A model generated the notes under the pieces. The model worked only from the letters and a program-made list of their open reading frames with translations, had not been told where the DNA came from and made no database searches. A stretch of DNA of 51,588 nucleotides from contig QKJV01000214.1 in assembly GCA_003249165.1 (NCBI GenBank), forward strand, positions 1 to 51,588. The letters are read 5' to 3'. This document shows, piece by piece, positions 1-8,477 of the stretch (positions are counted from its first letter, which is position 1; every line of letters starts with the position of its first letter). A program made the position numbers and the translations under genes. The stretch comes from Desulfobulbaceae bacterium (GTDB lineage Bacteria > Desulfobacterota > Desulfobulbia > Desulfobulbales > SURF-16).

Positions 1-201
1 TCGCTGTATGAGGTGCTGGAAGAAAAAATAATACCGCTTTATTACAAGGTGAACGAAAACGGTGTTCCTGAGGGCTGGGTCAAGGTTATGAAAAACGCAA
101 TTAAAAGTACGGCAGCACAATTTTCTGCCCGCCGTATGGTGCGGGAATATGTAGAGAAATTTTATACTAAAGCCGTGCGTTTTACCATCGTGACAGTGTA
201 A
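1..201 (+). CDS. alpha-glucan phosphorylase, C-terminal fragment
   Basis: The reading frame is open from the first base and ends in TAA, so this is the 3' end of a gene that begins outside the window. The last 66 residues include the stretch NENGVPEGWV followed by MVREYVEKFY. This matches what I know of the C-terminus of the short, DUF3417-containing alpha-glucan phosphorylases, which release glucose 1-phosphate from glycogen or maltodextrin. No catalytic residue is in the window. A second, full-length phosphorylase of the classical type lies at 16583, so the organism probably has two. The assignment rests on a short tail. Confidence 0.65.
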   Translation, partial: SLYEVLEEKIIPLYYKVNENGVPEGWVKVMKNAIKSTAAQFSARRMVREYVEKFYTKAVRFTIVTV

Positions 202-233
202 TCCGTGTCGCTGTTGATGAGCGAATCTTCAGA

Positions 234-1376
234 CTATTTCTGTTTATCCTCCTTTTTTGTTGCCACTTTCGGTAGATAGTCCTTGAAGGATTCTCCATAA
301 ATTTCCCATATTGCCACAAACAGGGCAGCCAAGATTGGGCCGATCATTATCCCCAAAATACCAAACATTGATATCCCGCCAAGTGTACCGAAGAGAACAA
401 AAAGGTCATGCATACTGGTATCCTTGCCTACCAGTCTGGGCCGGATAATATTGTCAATATTCCCGGCAATAAGACCGCAGACAATGGCAAGAATGACGGC
501 GCCGATGAAATTTTTAAGCAATAACAGGATGAAGAGAGCCGGGAGCCAGATAATTGCCGTTCCTACACTGGGGATGATGGAGAGTACCGCCATCAGAGTC
601 CCCCAAAAAACGGGACTTTGAATGCCGGCCAGCGAAAATCCGATACCGCAGAGAAAACCCTGGAGGATGCCGATGATCAGTGTTCCTTTAATTGTCGCCC
701 TGGCAACGGATGTGAAACGTTGCAGCAGAAGTTGTTCTTCCCTGTCTTCAAGTGGAAGATAATAGAGAATTTTGTAAAGCAGCTTGTGTCCATCGATGAG
801 AAAATAGAACATCGTGTAAAGCATAATTACAGACATCAGTACCGCATTAACGGTCATTTTCGTCATCGAAGACAAAGAGTCAATCAGCAGTGTTGATGCA
901 TTACCGACCAGTCCTCCCAGTTTCTGTATGATAACATCACGGTAGGGAAGTATTTGATCATAGTAGGGAATTTTATGTTGATAATCGGCAAACGCGGAGG
1001 GTTTCTCCAGAAAGGCATGAACCCAGGGTGTAACGGATTGACTGACATTAATTGCCTGGGCGACAACAACACCAATGAGACCTGTTAAAGGTATGAGAAC
1101 TAAACAGACTAGAGTGCCGATGGTCAGAAACGAGGCGAGTGTTTCCCTCCCTCGGCAGAAAATTAGAAGCCTCTGGTACAGCGGGTTGCTTAACGCGCTG
1201 AAAAGTCCTGCCAGAAAAATAGGCATCAGAAACTGGCGGGTCATAACCAGAAAAACAGCTGAAATCCCGAAGACAAAAATCAGCAGTATGGCTTTTTGAG
1301 TAGTCTTTGATGGCATAGAAAGGCGTAATTTTGTGTTGTGTTGTGAAGAAGGAAAGAAGAGATTATGCCTTGACAT
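234..1376 (-). CDS. AI-2E family transporter (UPF0118) membrane protein
   Basis: A 380-residue inner-membrane protein with about eight hydrophobic segments, in the layout typical of the AI-2E/PerM/YdiK family: two N-terminal segments, a soluble central part, then a C-terminal block with GNIDNIIRPRLVGK and GISMFGILGIMIGP. Known members have been linked to export of autoinducer-2 or to Na+(Li+)/H+ exchange, so the substrate cannot be set from sequence. The start is uncertain: a methionine 20 residues in (MPSKTTQK) lies closer to the first hydrophobic segment, and neither start has a clear Shine-Dalgarno sequence. It lies 47 bases after the P-type ATPase gene on the same strand and may be co-transcribed with it. 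Confidence 0.85.
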   Translation of the reverse strand: MSRHNLFFPSSQHNTKLRLSMPSKTTQKAILLIFVFGISAVFLVMTRQFLMPIFLAGLFSALSNPLYQRLLIFCRGRETLASFLTIGTLVCLVLIPLTGLIGVVVAQAINVSQSVTPWVHAFLEKPSAFADYQHKIPYYDQILPYRDVIIQKLGGLVGNASTLLIDSLSSMTKMTVNAVLMSVIMLYTMFYFLIDGHKLLYKILYYLPLEDREEQLLLQRFTSVARATIKGTLIIGILQGFLCGIGFSLAGIQSPVFWGTLMAVLSIIPSVGTAIIWLPALFILLLLKNFIGAVILAIVCGLIAGNIDNIIRPRLVGKDTSMHDLFVLFGTLGGISMFGILGIMIGPILAALFVAIWEIYGESFKDYLPKVATKKEDKQK

Positions 1377-1423
1377 GGATCAGTATACAATCAAATAAAA
1401 ATGGTTTGCAAAACAATATCCAT

Positions 1424-4141
1424 TTAGGAAGGTTTCATGCTGCGGCGTATTCTTTTTTCAAGTTCGACAATCAGATAGGCAATAATTCCTGACCCGAAAA
1501 TTTTAATCCAGGCATGAGGAGTGATGGGGGCGCTCTGAAAAAGTCGGTTCATAAACGGTGCGTAGGTATAGACAATCTGGAGCAGAAGCATGAAGGTTGC
1601 CCCGGCAAAAACCCATTGATTGGTGAACAGACCAAGTTCAAAGATTGACTTTTGGAGGGACCGGCAATTTAAAAGATAACAGAGCTCTACGATGACGAAA
1701 GCATTTACCGCAACCGTTCTGGCTTCCGCAAGTGAAGCGCCGGAGTGCAGTTCCCACTGGAAAAGACCGAATGCGGCAAACAGGAGAAGAGCTCCGACAA
1801 GAATGATACGCACATTGAGACAGGATGTGAGAATTGGCGTTTGCGGATTGCGGGGTGACCGGAGCATAATACCCGGTTCTTTTGGTTCAAATGCCAACAT
1901 CAAACCGAGAAAACCGGCAGTAGTCATGTTGATCCAAAGAATCTGCACCGGTAGGATGGGCAGAGTAATTCCAAGGAAAATGGCGAAAAGAATAACAAGC
2001 CCTTCTCCAAGATTGGTGGGAAGAGTCCAGACAATAAATTTTGTTAAATTGTCGAAAACTCCCCGTCCTTCCTCGACAGCTGCTTCAATCGAAGTGAAAT
2101 TATCGTCTGTAAGGACCATATCTGCAGCCTCTTTTGCTACCTCAGTCCCGGTAATTCCCATTGCTACGCCGATATCCGCCTGCTTGAGAGCAGGGGCATC
2201 GTTTACGCCGTCTCCAGTCATCGCCACAACATGACCTTTAGCCTGAAAAGCTTTAACTAAACGCAGTTTCTGCTCGGGAGTTGCCCTGGCAAAGACTGTA
2301 ATGTTTTCTGCCTTGTCGATGAGTTCCTGATCGGAAAGATTTGTAAGATCCTTTCCGGTTAAAACAGCAATTTCCTCTTGTTTTTGAGAGTTATCCAATC
2401 CTATCTGTTGGGCAATTGCAGCTGCAGTAAGAGGATGGTCTCCGGTAATCATTTTTACCCGTATTCCTGCGCCCTGACATGTTTTAACGGCAGATACTGC
2501 AGCTGCTCTTGGAGGGTCAAGCATACCCTGCAGGCCTATAAAAGTCATATCAGATGCAACATCCGCATGATTAATGTTACTTGTTTCCTGTAAAACATCC
2601 TTACGAGCAAAGGCAAGTACCCGTTCCCCCTTTGCCGTCAGTTTTTTGAGCTGAGCTAGTATATCAACTTCCTGAAGCGGAACTTGATTCCCTTTGCCAT
2701 CGAGCTGGTCTCTGCATTTGGCCAGAACAGTTTCAACCCCGCCTTTTAGAAAAATTGTGTTTGAACTGTTCACCTCTGTTTGATGAAGAGTAGCCATATA
2801 TTGGTGTTCGGATTCAAAAGGAATTACGTCTAGGCGGGGATGATTTTGCATCTCGTGATCATAAAGAATTCCAGCTTTAAGCGCTGAAACCAGCAAGGCG
2901 CCTTCCGTCGGATCACCCTGTATCTGCATATTTCCACTGTCATCTTTGATCAATCGGCTGTCGTTACATAGGACTCCGGCGAGGAGACATTGAGTCAAAG
3001 CGGGATGTTGCAGCAATTTAATTTTATTGCCTTTACTTTCAAAGCTTCCGTTATTTGGGTCATATCCGCCCCCTGATACCAAATAGTGGATTCCACCAGC
3101 GTGAACTCCCTTGACGGTCATTTGATTTTCTGTAAGTGTTCCTGTTTTGTCAGAACAAATAACTGTTGTGCTGCCAAGGGTTTCCACCGCCGGTAGTTTG
3201 CGTATAATAGCGTTTCGTCTGGCCATGCGAGAAACACCAATGGCCAATGTAATAGTTACCGCGGCAGGCAAGCCTTCCGGAATGGCACCTACAGCAAGGG
3301 CAACAGCAGCCATAAACATGTCAATAAAGGTTTGCCCACGTAATACTCCAACAACAATGGTCAGGGCGGAAAGTCCGAGAATTACATACAGGAGCATATG
3401 GCTGAACTGAGCAATTTTGCGTGTCAGCGGTGTAGCCAATTCTTCGGATGAAGAAATAAGTTGTGAAATTATGCCAACTTCCGTGTTATCTCCAATTGCG
3501 ACAACAATACCTGTACCTTCCCCGAAAGTTACAAGAGTAGATGCATATGCCATATTCCCCCTGTCGGCCAGCAAAGCATCATCGGGTAATACATTGGATA
3601 ATTTTGTTACGGGAAGCGATTCGCCAGTCAGTGCTGACTCATCGATTTGCAATTCTCTCACCTTAATCAATCGCATATCTGCAGGGACCTTATCGCCACC
3701 TTTGAGATAAACGATATCCCCAATCGTTAAATCGGTTGCCGGAACACGTATTTTTTCACCACGACGAAGAACTGTTGCTTCGGTTGTCATAATGCGGGAA
3801 AGGGCGGCCAGGGCGTTCACAGCCTTGGCCTCCTGGATATAACCGACTATGGCATTAACGATGACCACTCCGAAAATGACTCCGGAATCGACCCATTCAT
3901 GCAAGGCAGCAGTGATAAATCCGGAAGCAATGAGGATGTAGATAAGAGGCTGATGGAACTGCAATAGAAAGCGCAGTAAAGGACTCCTCCCTTTTTTCAC
4001 ACTCAGGGTGTTTGGTCCATACTGTTGCTGACGAATTTTTATTTCAGAAAAAGCGAGGCCATTTTCCTTGTTGCTTTTCAAAAGGATAACTGTTTCATCT
4101 GGGGTCAGTGTATGCCACTTTTTGCTGTGTATGTCGTTCAT
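1424..4141 (-). CDS. type II (PacL/SERCA-like) cation-transporting P-type ATPase
   Basis: A 905-residue ATP-driven cation pump of the inner membrane. An N-terminal cation-ATPase domain (about 8-75) leads to the actuator motif TGES at 172-175. The M4 motif PEGLP is at 288-292, the phosphorylated aspartate is D331 in DKTGT, and the hinge motif GDGVNDAP is at 643-650. Of the residues that bind Ca2+ in SERCA, the M4 Glu (E289) and M5 Asn and Glu (N710, E713) are present. The M6 Asp is replaced by Ala (A742, in NMTTAG), so Ca2+ should not be assumed as substrate. The start has a good ribosome site (AGGAGG, about nine bases upstream). It lies 96 bases after htpX on the same strand. Confidence 0.92.
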   Translation of the reverse strand: MNDIHSKKWHTLTPDETVILLKSNKENGLAFSEIKIRQQQYGPNTLSVKKGRSPLLRFLLQFHQPLIYILIASGFITAALHEWVDSGVIFGVVIVNAIVGYIQEAKAVNALAALSRIMTTEATVLRRGEKIRVPATDLTIGDIVYLKGGDKVPADMRLIKVRELQIDESALTGESLPVTKLSNVLPDDALLADRGNMAYASTLVTFGEGTGIVVAIGDNTEVGIISQLISSSEELATPLTRKIAQFSHMLLYVILGLSALTIVVGVLRGQTFIDMFMAAVALAVGAIPEGLPAAVTITLAIGVSRMARRNAIIRKLPAVETLGSTTVICSDKTGTLTENQMTVKGVHAGGIHYLVSGGGYDPNNGSFESKGNKIKLLQHPALTQCLLAGVLCNDSRLIKDDSGNMQIQGDPTEGALLVSALKAGILYDHEMQNHPRLDVIPFESEHQYMATLHQTEVNSSNTIFLKGGVETVLAKCRDQLDGKGNQVPLQEVDILAQLKKLTAKGERVLAFARKDVLQETSNINHADVASDMTFIGLQGMLDPPRAAAVSAVKTCQGAGIRVKMITGDHPLTAAAIAQQIGLDNSQKQEEIAVLTGKDLTNLSDQELIDKAENITVFARATPEQKLRLVKAFQAKGHVVAMTGDGVNDAPALKQADIGVAMGITGTEVAKEAADMVLTDDNFTSIEAAVEEGRGVFDNLTKFIVWTLPTNLGEGLVILFAIFLGITLPILPVQILWINMTTAGFLGLMLAFEPKEPGIMLRSPRNPQTPILTSCLNVRIILVGALLLFAAFGLFQWELHSGASLAEARTVAVNAFVIVELCYLLNCRSLQKSIFELGLFTNQWVFAGATFMLLLQIVYTYAPFMNRLFQSAPITPHAWIKIFGSGIIAYLIVELEKRIRRSMKPS

Positions 4142-4237
4142 AACATTATCCCTCCTCGCCGATCATCAAGTAAATTCGTACAGTTCGCCTACGGCATATA
4201 TTCAATAATGCCGTCTTGTTTGGTTTTGAACCATTTT

Positions 4238-5086
4238 TTAACGCCCCTTAGATAACAGTCTCTGTATCCTTTCACGAATAGGTGGATGGGTACTGAAAAG
4301 ATTGGCTATTGTAGAAGCATTGAGGGGATTGACAATATACATCTGAGCAGTTGCCGGATTAACATCCATTGGACGGCGGTGGTTGTATTCATCAAGTTGG
4401 GCAAGAGCATTGGCAAGTCCCTGTGGTTTACCGCAAATAGCAGCACCTGTTGCATCTGCATGATATTCCCTGCTTCTAGAAATAGCCATCTGGATGAGCG
4501 CAGCAGCCAATGGGGCAACTATCATCATGAAAAGGGACCCCAGCAGTCCTCCGCCACCGTCCCCCTCATCGTCGCGTCCAACGCCGAAGATCATGGCCCA
4601 TTGCGCCATGGAAGCCAAAGAACTGATTGCGCCAGCCATTACTGCAGCAATTGAACTGATAAGAATATCTCTGTTTTTTATATGGGCCAACTCATGGGCT
4701 ATAACTCCTTCAAGTTCATCCTGTTTCAGTAAACGTAACAGTCCCTCGGTTACTGCTATGGCAGCATGCTCAGGATTACGTCCTGTGGCAAAAGCATTTG
4801 GCGTATCACTTGCAATCATGTATATTCTTGGCTTGGGAATACCGGCTTTTACGGCAAGCATTTCAACCATAGCATGCAGACGGGGAGTTTGTGCCCGATT
4901 TACCTCTTTTGCCCCGCTCATTCGCAGGGCCAGTTTGTCGCTGTACCAATAAGAGAAGAAGTTCATTGCCAAAGCAAAGAAAAGTGCAATCATCATTCCG
5001 TTTTGCCCACCTAAAGCAGCGCCTGCTACCAGAAACAGCGCGGTAAGCGCAGCCATCAACATAAAAACCTTTGCATAATTTTTCAT
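4238..5086 (-). CDS. htpX: HtpX-type membrane zinc metalloprotease
   Basis: A 282-residue M48-family protease that in other bacteria degrades misfolded membrane proteins together with FtsH. Two N-terminal membrane segments (about 5-25 and 29-48) precede the zinc site HELAH at 131-135. A third ligand is the Glu in SREYHAD (E207), and two more hydrophobic segments lie between. The frame is open 53 codons further upstream, but the methionine at 5086 is the right start: it gives the usual family length and places the first membrane segment at the N-terminus. An AGGAGG lies 13 bases upstream of it. It heads a possible operon with the P-type ATPase and AI-2E genes. Confidence 0.93.
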   Translation of the reverse strand: MKNYAKVFMLMAALTALFLVAGAALGGQNGMMIALFFALAMNFFSYWYSDKLALRMSGAKEVNRAQTPRLHAMVEMLAVKAGIPKPRIYMIASDTPNAFATGRNPEHAAIAVTEGLLRLLKQDELEGVIAHELAHIKNRDILISSIAAVMAGAISSLASMAQWAMIFGVGRDDEGDGGGGLLGSLFMMIVAPLAAALIQMAISRSREYHADATGAAICGKPQGLANALAQLDEYNHRRPMDVNPATAQMYIVNPLNASTIANLFSTHPPIRERIQRLLSKGR

Positions 5087-5136
5087 GACTGTTTTGACTC
5101 CTCCTGAGCCAGAATTTTTATTATGTCCAGCAAGAC

Positions 5137-5174
5137 AAAAAATGCTGGAGTTTGAGCTGGACCGCGCATTTTTT
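5137..5174. repeat. inverted repeat, 9-bp arms, in the htpX leader
   Basis: AAAAAATGC at 5137-5145 is matched by GCATTTTTT at 5166-5174 across a 20-base loop. In RNA from the htpX strand this would form a stem 50 to 90 bases before the htpX start. Most of the arm is A:T, so the stem is weak. It may be a leader structure or chance in AT-rich DNA. Confidence 0.35.
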
Positions 5175-5192
5175 ATCTTCGACTGATAAGAG

Positions 5193-5220
5193 ATTTCTTT
5201 CCATCTTAATGGAAAGAAAT
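5193..5220. promoter_or_regulatory. perfect 12-bp inverted repeat between htpX and nhaR-like gene
   Basis: ATTTCTTTCCAT (5193-5204) and ATGGAAAGAAAT (5209-5220) are exact inverted copies separated by CTTA. The element sits in the 207-bp divergent region, about 107 bases before htpX and 74 bases before the LysR-type gene. It could be an operator for one or both genes or an RNA hairpin in the htpX leader. It does not match the CIRCE heat-shock element. No T-run follows it on either strand, so it is not an ordinary terminator. Confidence 0.55.
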
Positions 5221-5237
5221 TAAGACAGAAAAATAGT

Positions 5238-5265
5238 TTGATCAATTAGAAAATATTGATATTAT
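5238..5265 (+). promoter_or_regulatory. possible sigma-70 promoter for the NhaR-like gene
   Basis: TTGATC at 5238 and TATTAT at 5260 are separated by 16 bases and lie 29 bases before the start codon. This is a fair match to a housekeeping promoter in AT-rich DNA; it is not proven. Confidence 0.35.
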
Positions 5266-5293
5266 TTTTCGTAAAAATCGAATGGAATAATAA

Positions 5294-6220
5294 ATGGACT
5301 GGCTTAACTATCATCATCTTTACTATTTCTGGGTCATCATGCGGGAAAAGAGTTTGACGGCTGCGAGCCGAAAACTTAGGTTATCCCCTTCAACAGTCAG
5401 TGCTCAGTTAGCCCGGCTTGAAGAAATGTTAGGTGGTAAACTTTTTCAACGGACAGGCCGCAATTTAAAACCTACAGATCTCGGTCTGCTGGTTTATCGC
5501 TATGCCGATGAGATATTTGCCTTAGGGCGTGAATTAGTGGATACCGTCAAGGGGAGGCCGGAAGTTGGCCCTCTCACTTTAAAAGTGGGCATTGTTGATG
5601 TGTTGCCAAAACTGGTAGCACGGCGTCTTCTGCAGCCTGCCTGGCAACTGTCGGAGCCAGTTCGCCTTATATGTTACGAGGGAAAGGAAGAGAATCTTCT
5701 CGCCTCTCTGGTATTGCACAATCTTGATGTCGTTTTGAGCGATAGACCTGTTGGGGCAGGATTAAGTATAAAGGCATACAATCATCTGCTCGGGGAATGT
5801 GGTATCACTTTTTTTGCAGTTGAAAAACTGGCTCTACCTTTGCGAAATAAATTTCCCTTGACACTCGATAAAGTTCCCATGCTGCTACCTATGAAAATGA
5901 CAGCACTCAGGGGAGGACTGGATCAGTGGTTCGATTCCCTCGGGATTCAACCCCACGTTATCGGTGAATTTGATGACAGTGCTTTGATGATGGTGTTTGG
6001 TCAGGAAGGAGAGGGGGTTTTTGTCGCTCCTTCGGTTATTGAAGATGAGATATTGAGACAGTATCAGGTCGTGGCTATTGGGAGAACAACAGAAGTCACC
6101 GTACGTTTTTACGCAATTTCAGTTGAGAGGATCATCAGTCATCCTGCTGTAATGGCGATCTCTGAGACGGCTCATCAGGAATTTTTCTGTCGTCTTGAGA
6201 GTGAGCAGCGAAAAAAATGA
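5294..6220 (+). CDS. LysR-family transcriptional regulator, NhaR-like
   Basis: A 308-residue DNA-binding regulator. The N-terminus (NYHHLYYFWVIMREKSLTAA) and the later RNLKPTDLGLLVYRYADEIF follow the NhaR pattern closely. The winged helix-turn-helix spans about 5-65, and a periplasmic-binding-like effector domain fills the rest. NhaR of Escherichia coli activates the nhaA Na+/H+ antiporter gene in response to Na+. Here no antiporter is adjacent. The divergent neighbours are htpX and a cation ATPase, so the targets may be those genes. The only antiporter gene in the window is a CPA1 type some 43 kb away. Family assignment is firm; the regulon is inference. Confidence 0.85.
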   Translation: MDWLNYHHLYYFWVIMREKSLTAASRKLRLSPSTVSAQLARLEEMLGGKLFQRTGRNLKPTDLGLLVYRYADEIFALGRELVDTVKGRPEVGPLTLKVGIVDVLPKLVARRLLQPAWQLSEPVRLICYEGKEENLLASLVLHNLDVVLSDRPVGAGLSIKAYNHLLGECGITFFAVEKLALPLRNKFPLTLDKVPMLLPMKMTALRGGLDQWFDSLGIQPHVIGEFDDSALMMVFGQEGEGVFVAPSVIEDEILRQYQVVAIGRTTEVTVRFYAISVERIISHPAVMAISETAHQEFFCRLESEQRKK

Positions 6221-6246
6221 TCAATCGTCCCTGAATTTGTATCACG

Positions 6247-7347
6247 TTATTCCATTCGTTTTTTAAAAAGCCATGTCGCGGTTGATAAAGTGATCAGGGC
6301 GATGATGGCCATAGGCCATGTCTGTCTCCAGACCATGAATGCGTTTATGTCCTTGAGGAAAATTCCTCGCACTATGGTCATGAAATAGCGCAGGGGATTG
6401 CCACGGGTTATGATTTGCAGCCAGGGAGGCATGTTTTCTATGGGGCTTGCGTAGCCGGAAAGGATAACGGCAGGAACGAGAAAAACAAAGGCACCTAGAA
6501 TAGCCTGCTGCTGGGTCATGGAAAGTGAAGAAATAAACAGACCGATGCCAATTATCGCCAGCAGAAATACCATCATACTGCCATAAAGAAGCAGCAAGGA
6601 TCCATTAAACGGTACCCGCATCAGAAAAATTGCAGCCAATACCATGAATGTTCCCTCCAACATGGCGATAATAAGCGCCGGCAATGCTTTGCCAATTAAA
6701 ATTTCCAAGGGATGCAAGGGAGAAACGAGTAATTGATCAAAGGTCCCCATCTCGCGCTCACGCGCAACGGACAACCCGGTAACGAGCAAACTGATCAATG
6801 TAGTAAGAATACAGACTAGGCTGGGTACCGTGTACCAGCGGAAGTCGAGATTGGGGTTAAACCAGTTTCGCGTTACGATCTGTACACTTTTGTTTTTGTT
6901 GTTTGGTAATTCTTGTTGAAACTCATTGATAATTCGAAGTGCATAACCTTGGACTATCTGGGCGGTATTGGTTTTCCGGCCATCAAGAATGAGACTGGCT
7001 ACGGCTTCCTTTTCCTTCGTAATATTAGAGGAAAAATCCTGTGGGATCGATAGAACGGCGATGGCCTGTTGTGTTTGAATAATAGGTGAAATTTCGGATG
7101 GGTTCCCTAAATGGATAATTTTCGTAAATGTACGTGCTGCGGTAAATTTTTGTTCCAAGAGAAAAGCAGATTGGCCGCGGTCAAGGTTGAGGATGGCAAG
7201 TGACTGATTTTTTGCCTCTTGGGTTGCCGCGAAAGAAAAAACAAAGAGCTGGACAAGTGGGGGGACAATAAGAACAAATCTGCTTTTTTTATCCCGCAGA
7301 ATGGCCAGCAATTCCTTAATAATCAGGGCACGAATACGGCTTAACAT
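6247..7347 (-). CDS. ybhR: ABC-2 type permease, YbhR-like
   Basis: A 366-residue inner-membrane permease of the ABC-2 family. One membrane segment lies near the N-terminus (about 22-42), followed by a large periplasmic domain (about 43-170) and five or so C-terminal segments. The loop with VAREREMGTFDQLLVSPL is typical of this family, and the length matches E. coli YbhR (368). It is the last gene of a four-gene set, separated by two bases from the paired permease. Together they should form a half-transporter pair driven by the YbhF-like ATPase. In E. coli the system affects resistance to some antibiotics and export of cations or drugs; the substrate here is unknown. Confidence 0.85.
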   Translation of the reverse strand: MLSRIRALIIKELLAILRDKKSRFVLIVPPLVQLFVFSFAATQEAKNQSLAILNLDRGQSAFLLEQKFTAARTFTKIIHLGNPSEISPIIQTQQAIAVLSIPQDFSSNITKEKEAVASLILDGRKTNTAQIVQGYALRIINEFQQELPNNKNKSVQIVTRNWFNPNLDFRWYTVPSLVCILTTLISLLVTGLSVAREREMGTFDQLLVSPLHPLEILIGKALPALIIAMLEGTFMVLAAIFLMRVPFNGSLLLLYGSMMVFLLAIIGIGLFISSLSMTQQQAILGAFVFLVPAVILSGYASPIENMPPWLQIITRGNPLRYFMTIVRGIFLKDINAFMVWRQTWPMAIIALITLSTATWLFKKRME

Positions 7348-7349
7348 AT

Positions 7350-8477
7350 TTACCTCAAACGTTTTGCTGTTTTACGGGCGGTAATGAAAAAGAGAATGCC
7401 GGCAAGCAGCAGCAGGATAAGAATGTTTGGTAAAAGCAATCTCCAGACATCTCCAACGAGAAACAGGGTTTGCAGATTGGTTACCAGATATCGGGCTGGA
7501 ATTATACGGGTGAGGGTACGTATCGGCAACGGCATGGAAGCGATTTCGAAGATAAAACCCGATAAAAGAAAAGCCGGTAAAAAGCCGGTGACCATTGCGA
7601 CTTGGGCAGCAACAAACTGATTTTTGGCGACAGTGGAGATGAGCAGTCCCTGGCCTAGGGCTGCCAGCAGAAATGCTATCGAGGTAAGGAGCAGGGCAGT
7701 CAGCGACCCATGAAAAGGAACTTTGAAGAGAAAGACGGCGACTGTAACACTGCCGAGCATGGCAATCATGCCAAGCAAAAAATAGGGAATGAGTTTACCA
7801 ATTATGACTTCTGCAATTCCTACAGGTGTGGCCATCATTGCTTCCATGGTGCCGCGCTCCCACTCGCGGGATACGACCAAGGCGGTCAGCAAGGTGCCGA
7901 TGATAGCCATTATGATGGCTATTGCTCCCGGGACAAGGGAGTCTCGACTCTCTAGTTCCGGATTGAACCAGATTCGCGGTGCAAGGCGAGGGCCATTCAA
8001 TTCGGATTTTCCCTGTTTCAGATTACGGATTGTCGACCAGGTCGACACAACACCCTGACTGTAATTTTGAACGTAGTTGGCAGTATTTGTTTCGCTGCCG
8101 TCCGTTATTACCTGAATCATCGGCTGCTCTGAGACATTTTTGTGGAGTGTTGCTGAAAAATTGTCGGCAATAACAACCATGCCTCTTGAGCGGCCGGCGA
8201 GCAGATCCTCTTCCAAACTCCTTGCATCCCGGTTAATGCGGACATCAAAATATGGACTGGCCTTAAATGAAGCTGCCAGTGAAGCTGCTTCCTCACCATT
8301 GTCCTCCAGAGCAAGACCTATGCGTATTCTTTTGGCATCCAGAGAAACTCCGAAACCAAAAAGAAAAAGGAGGATCGTCGGTAAGACAAAGGCAATGAGT
8401 AAACTGCTCGGGTCCCGCACAACTTGCACGAACTCCTTGGTGATTAAAGCACGAATGCGGCGCAACCGGTCTTTCAT
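7350..8477 (-). CDS. ybhS: ABC-2 type permease, YbhS-like
   Basis: A 375-residue ABC-2 permease with one N-terminal membrane segment, a periplasmic domain and a C-terminal block of about five segments. The cytoplasmic signature VVSREWERGTMEAMMATPV is present. The methionine at 8477 is preferred over one nine codons upstream: its ATG overlaps the TGA of the ATPase gene as ATGA, and GGGAGA lies six bases before it. The overlap implies translational coupling with the ATPase. E. coli YbhS has 377 residues. It is about as long as its neighbour YbhR-like protein and shares the same fold, so the two probably form a heterodimer. Confidence 0.86.
   Translation of the reverse strand: MKDRLRRIRALITKEFVQVVRDPSSLLIAFVLPTILLFLFGFGVSLDAKRIRIGLALEDNGEEAASLAASFKASPYFDVRINRDARSLEEDLLAGRSRGMVVIADNFSATLHKNVSEQPMIQVITDGSETNTANYVQNYSQGVVSTWSTIRNLKQGKSELNGPRLAPRIWFNPELESRDSLVPGAIAIIMAIIGTLLTALVVSREWERGTMEAMMATPVGIAEVIIGKLIPYFLLGMIAMLGSVTVAVFLFKVPFHGSLTALLLTSIAFLLAALGQGLLISTVAKNQFVAAQVAMVTGFLPAFLLSGFIFEIASMPLPIRTLTRIIPARYLVTNLQTLFLVGDVWRLLLPNILILLLLAGILFFITARKTAKRLR

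Noticed and set aside
5087..5245. 53-codon N-terminal extension of the htpX frame
   Set aside because: It lies in the intergenic repeats, lacks the family N-terminus and would put a long polar stretch before the first membrane segment.
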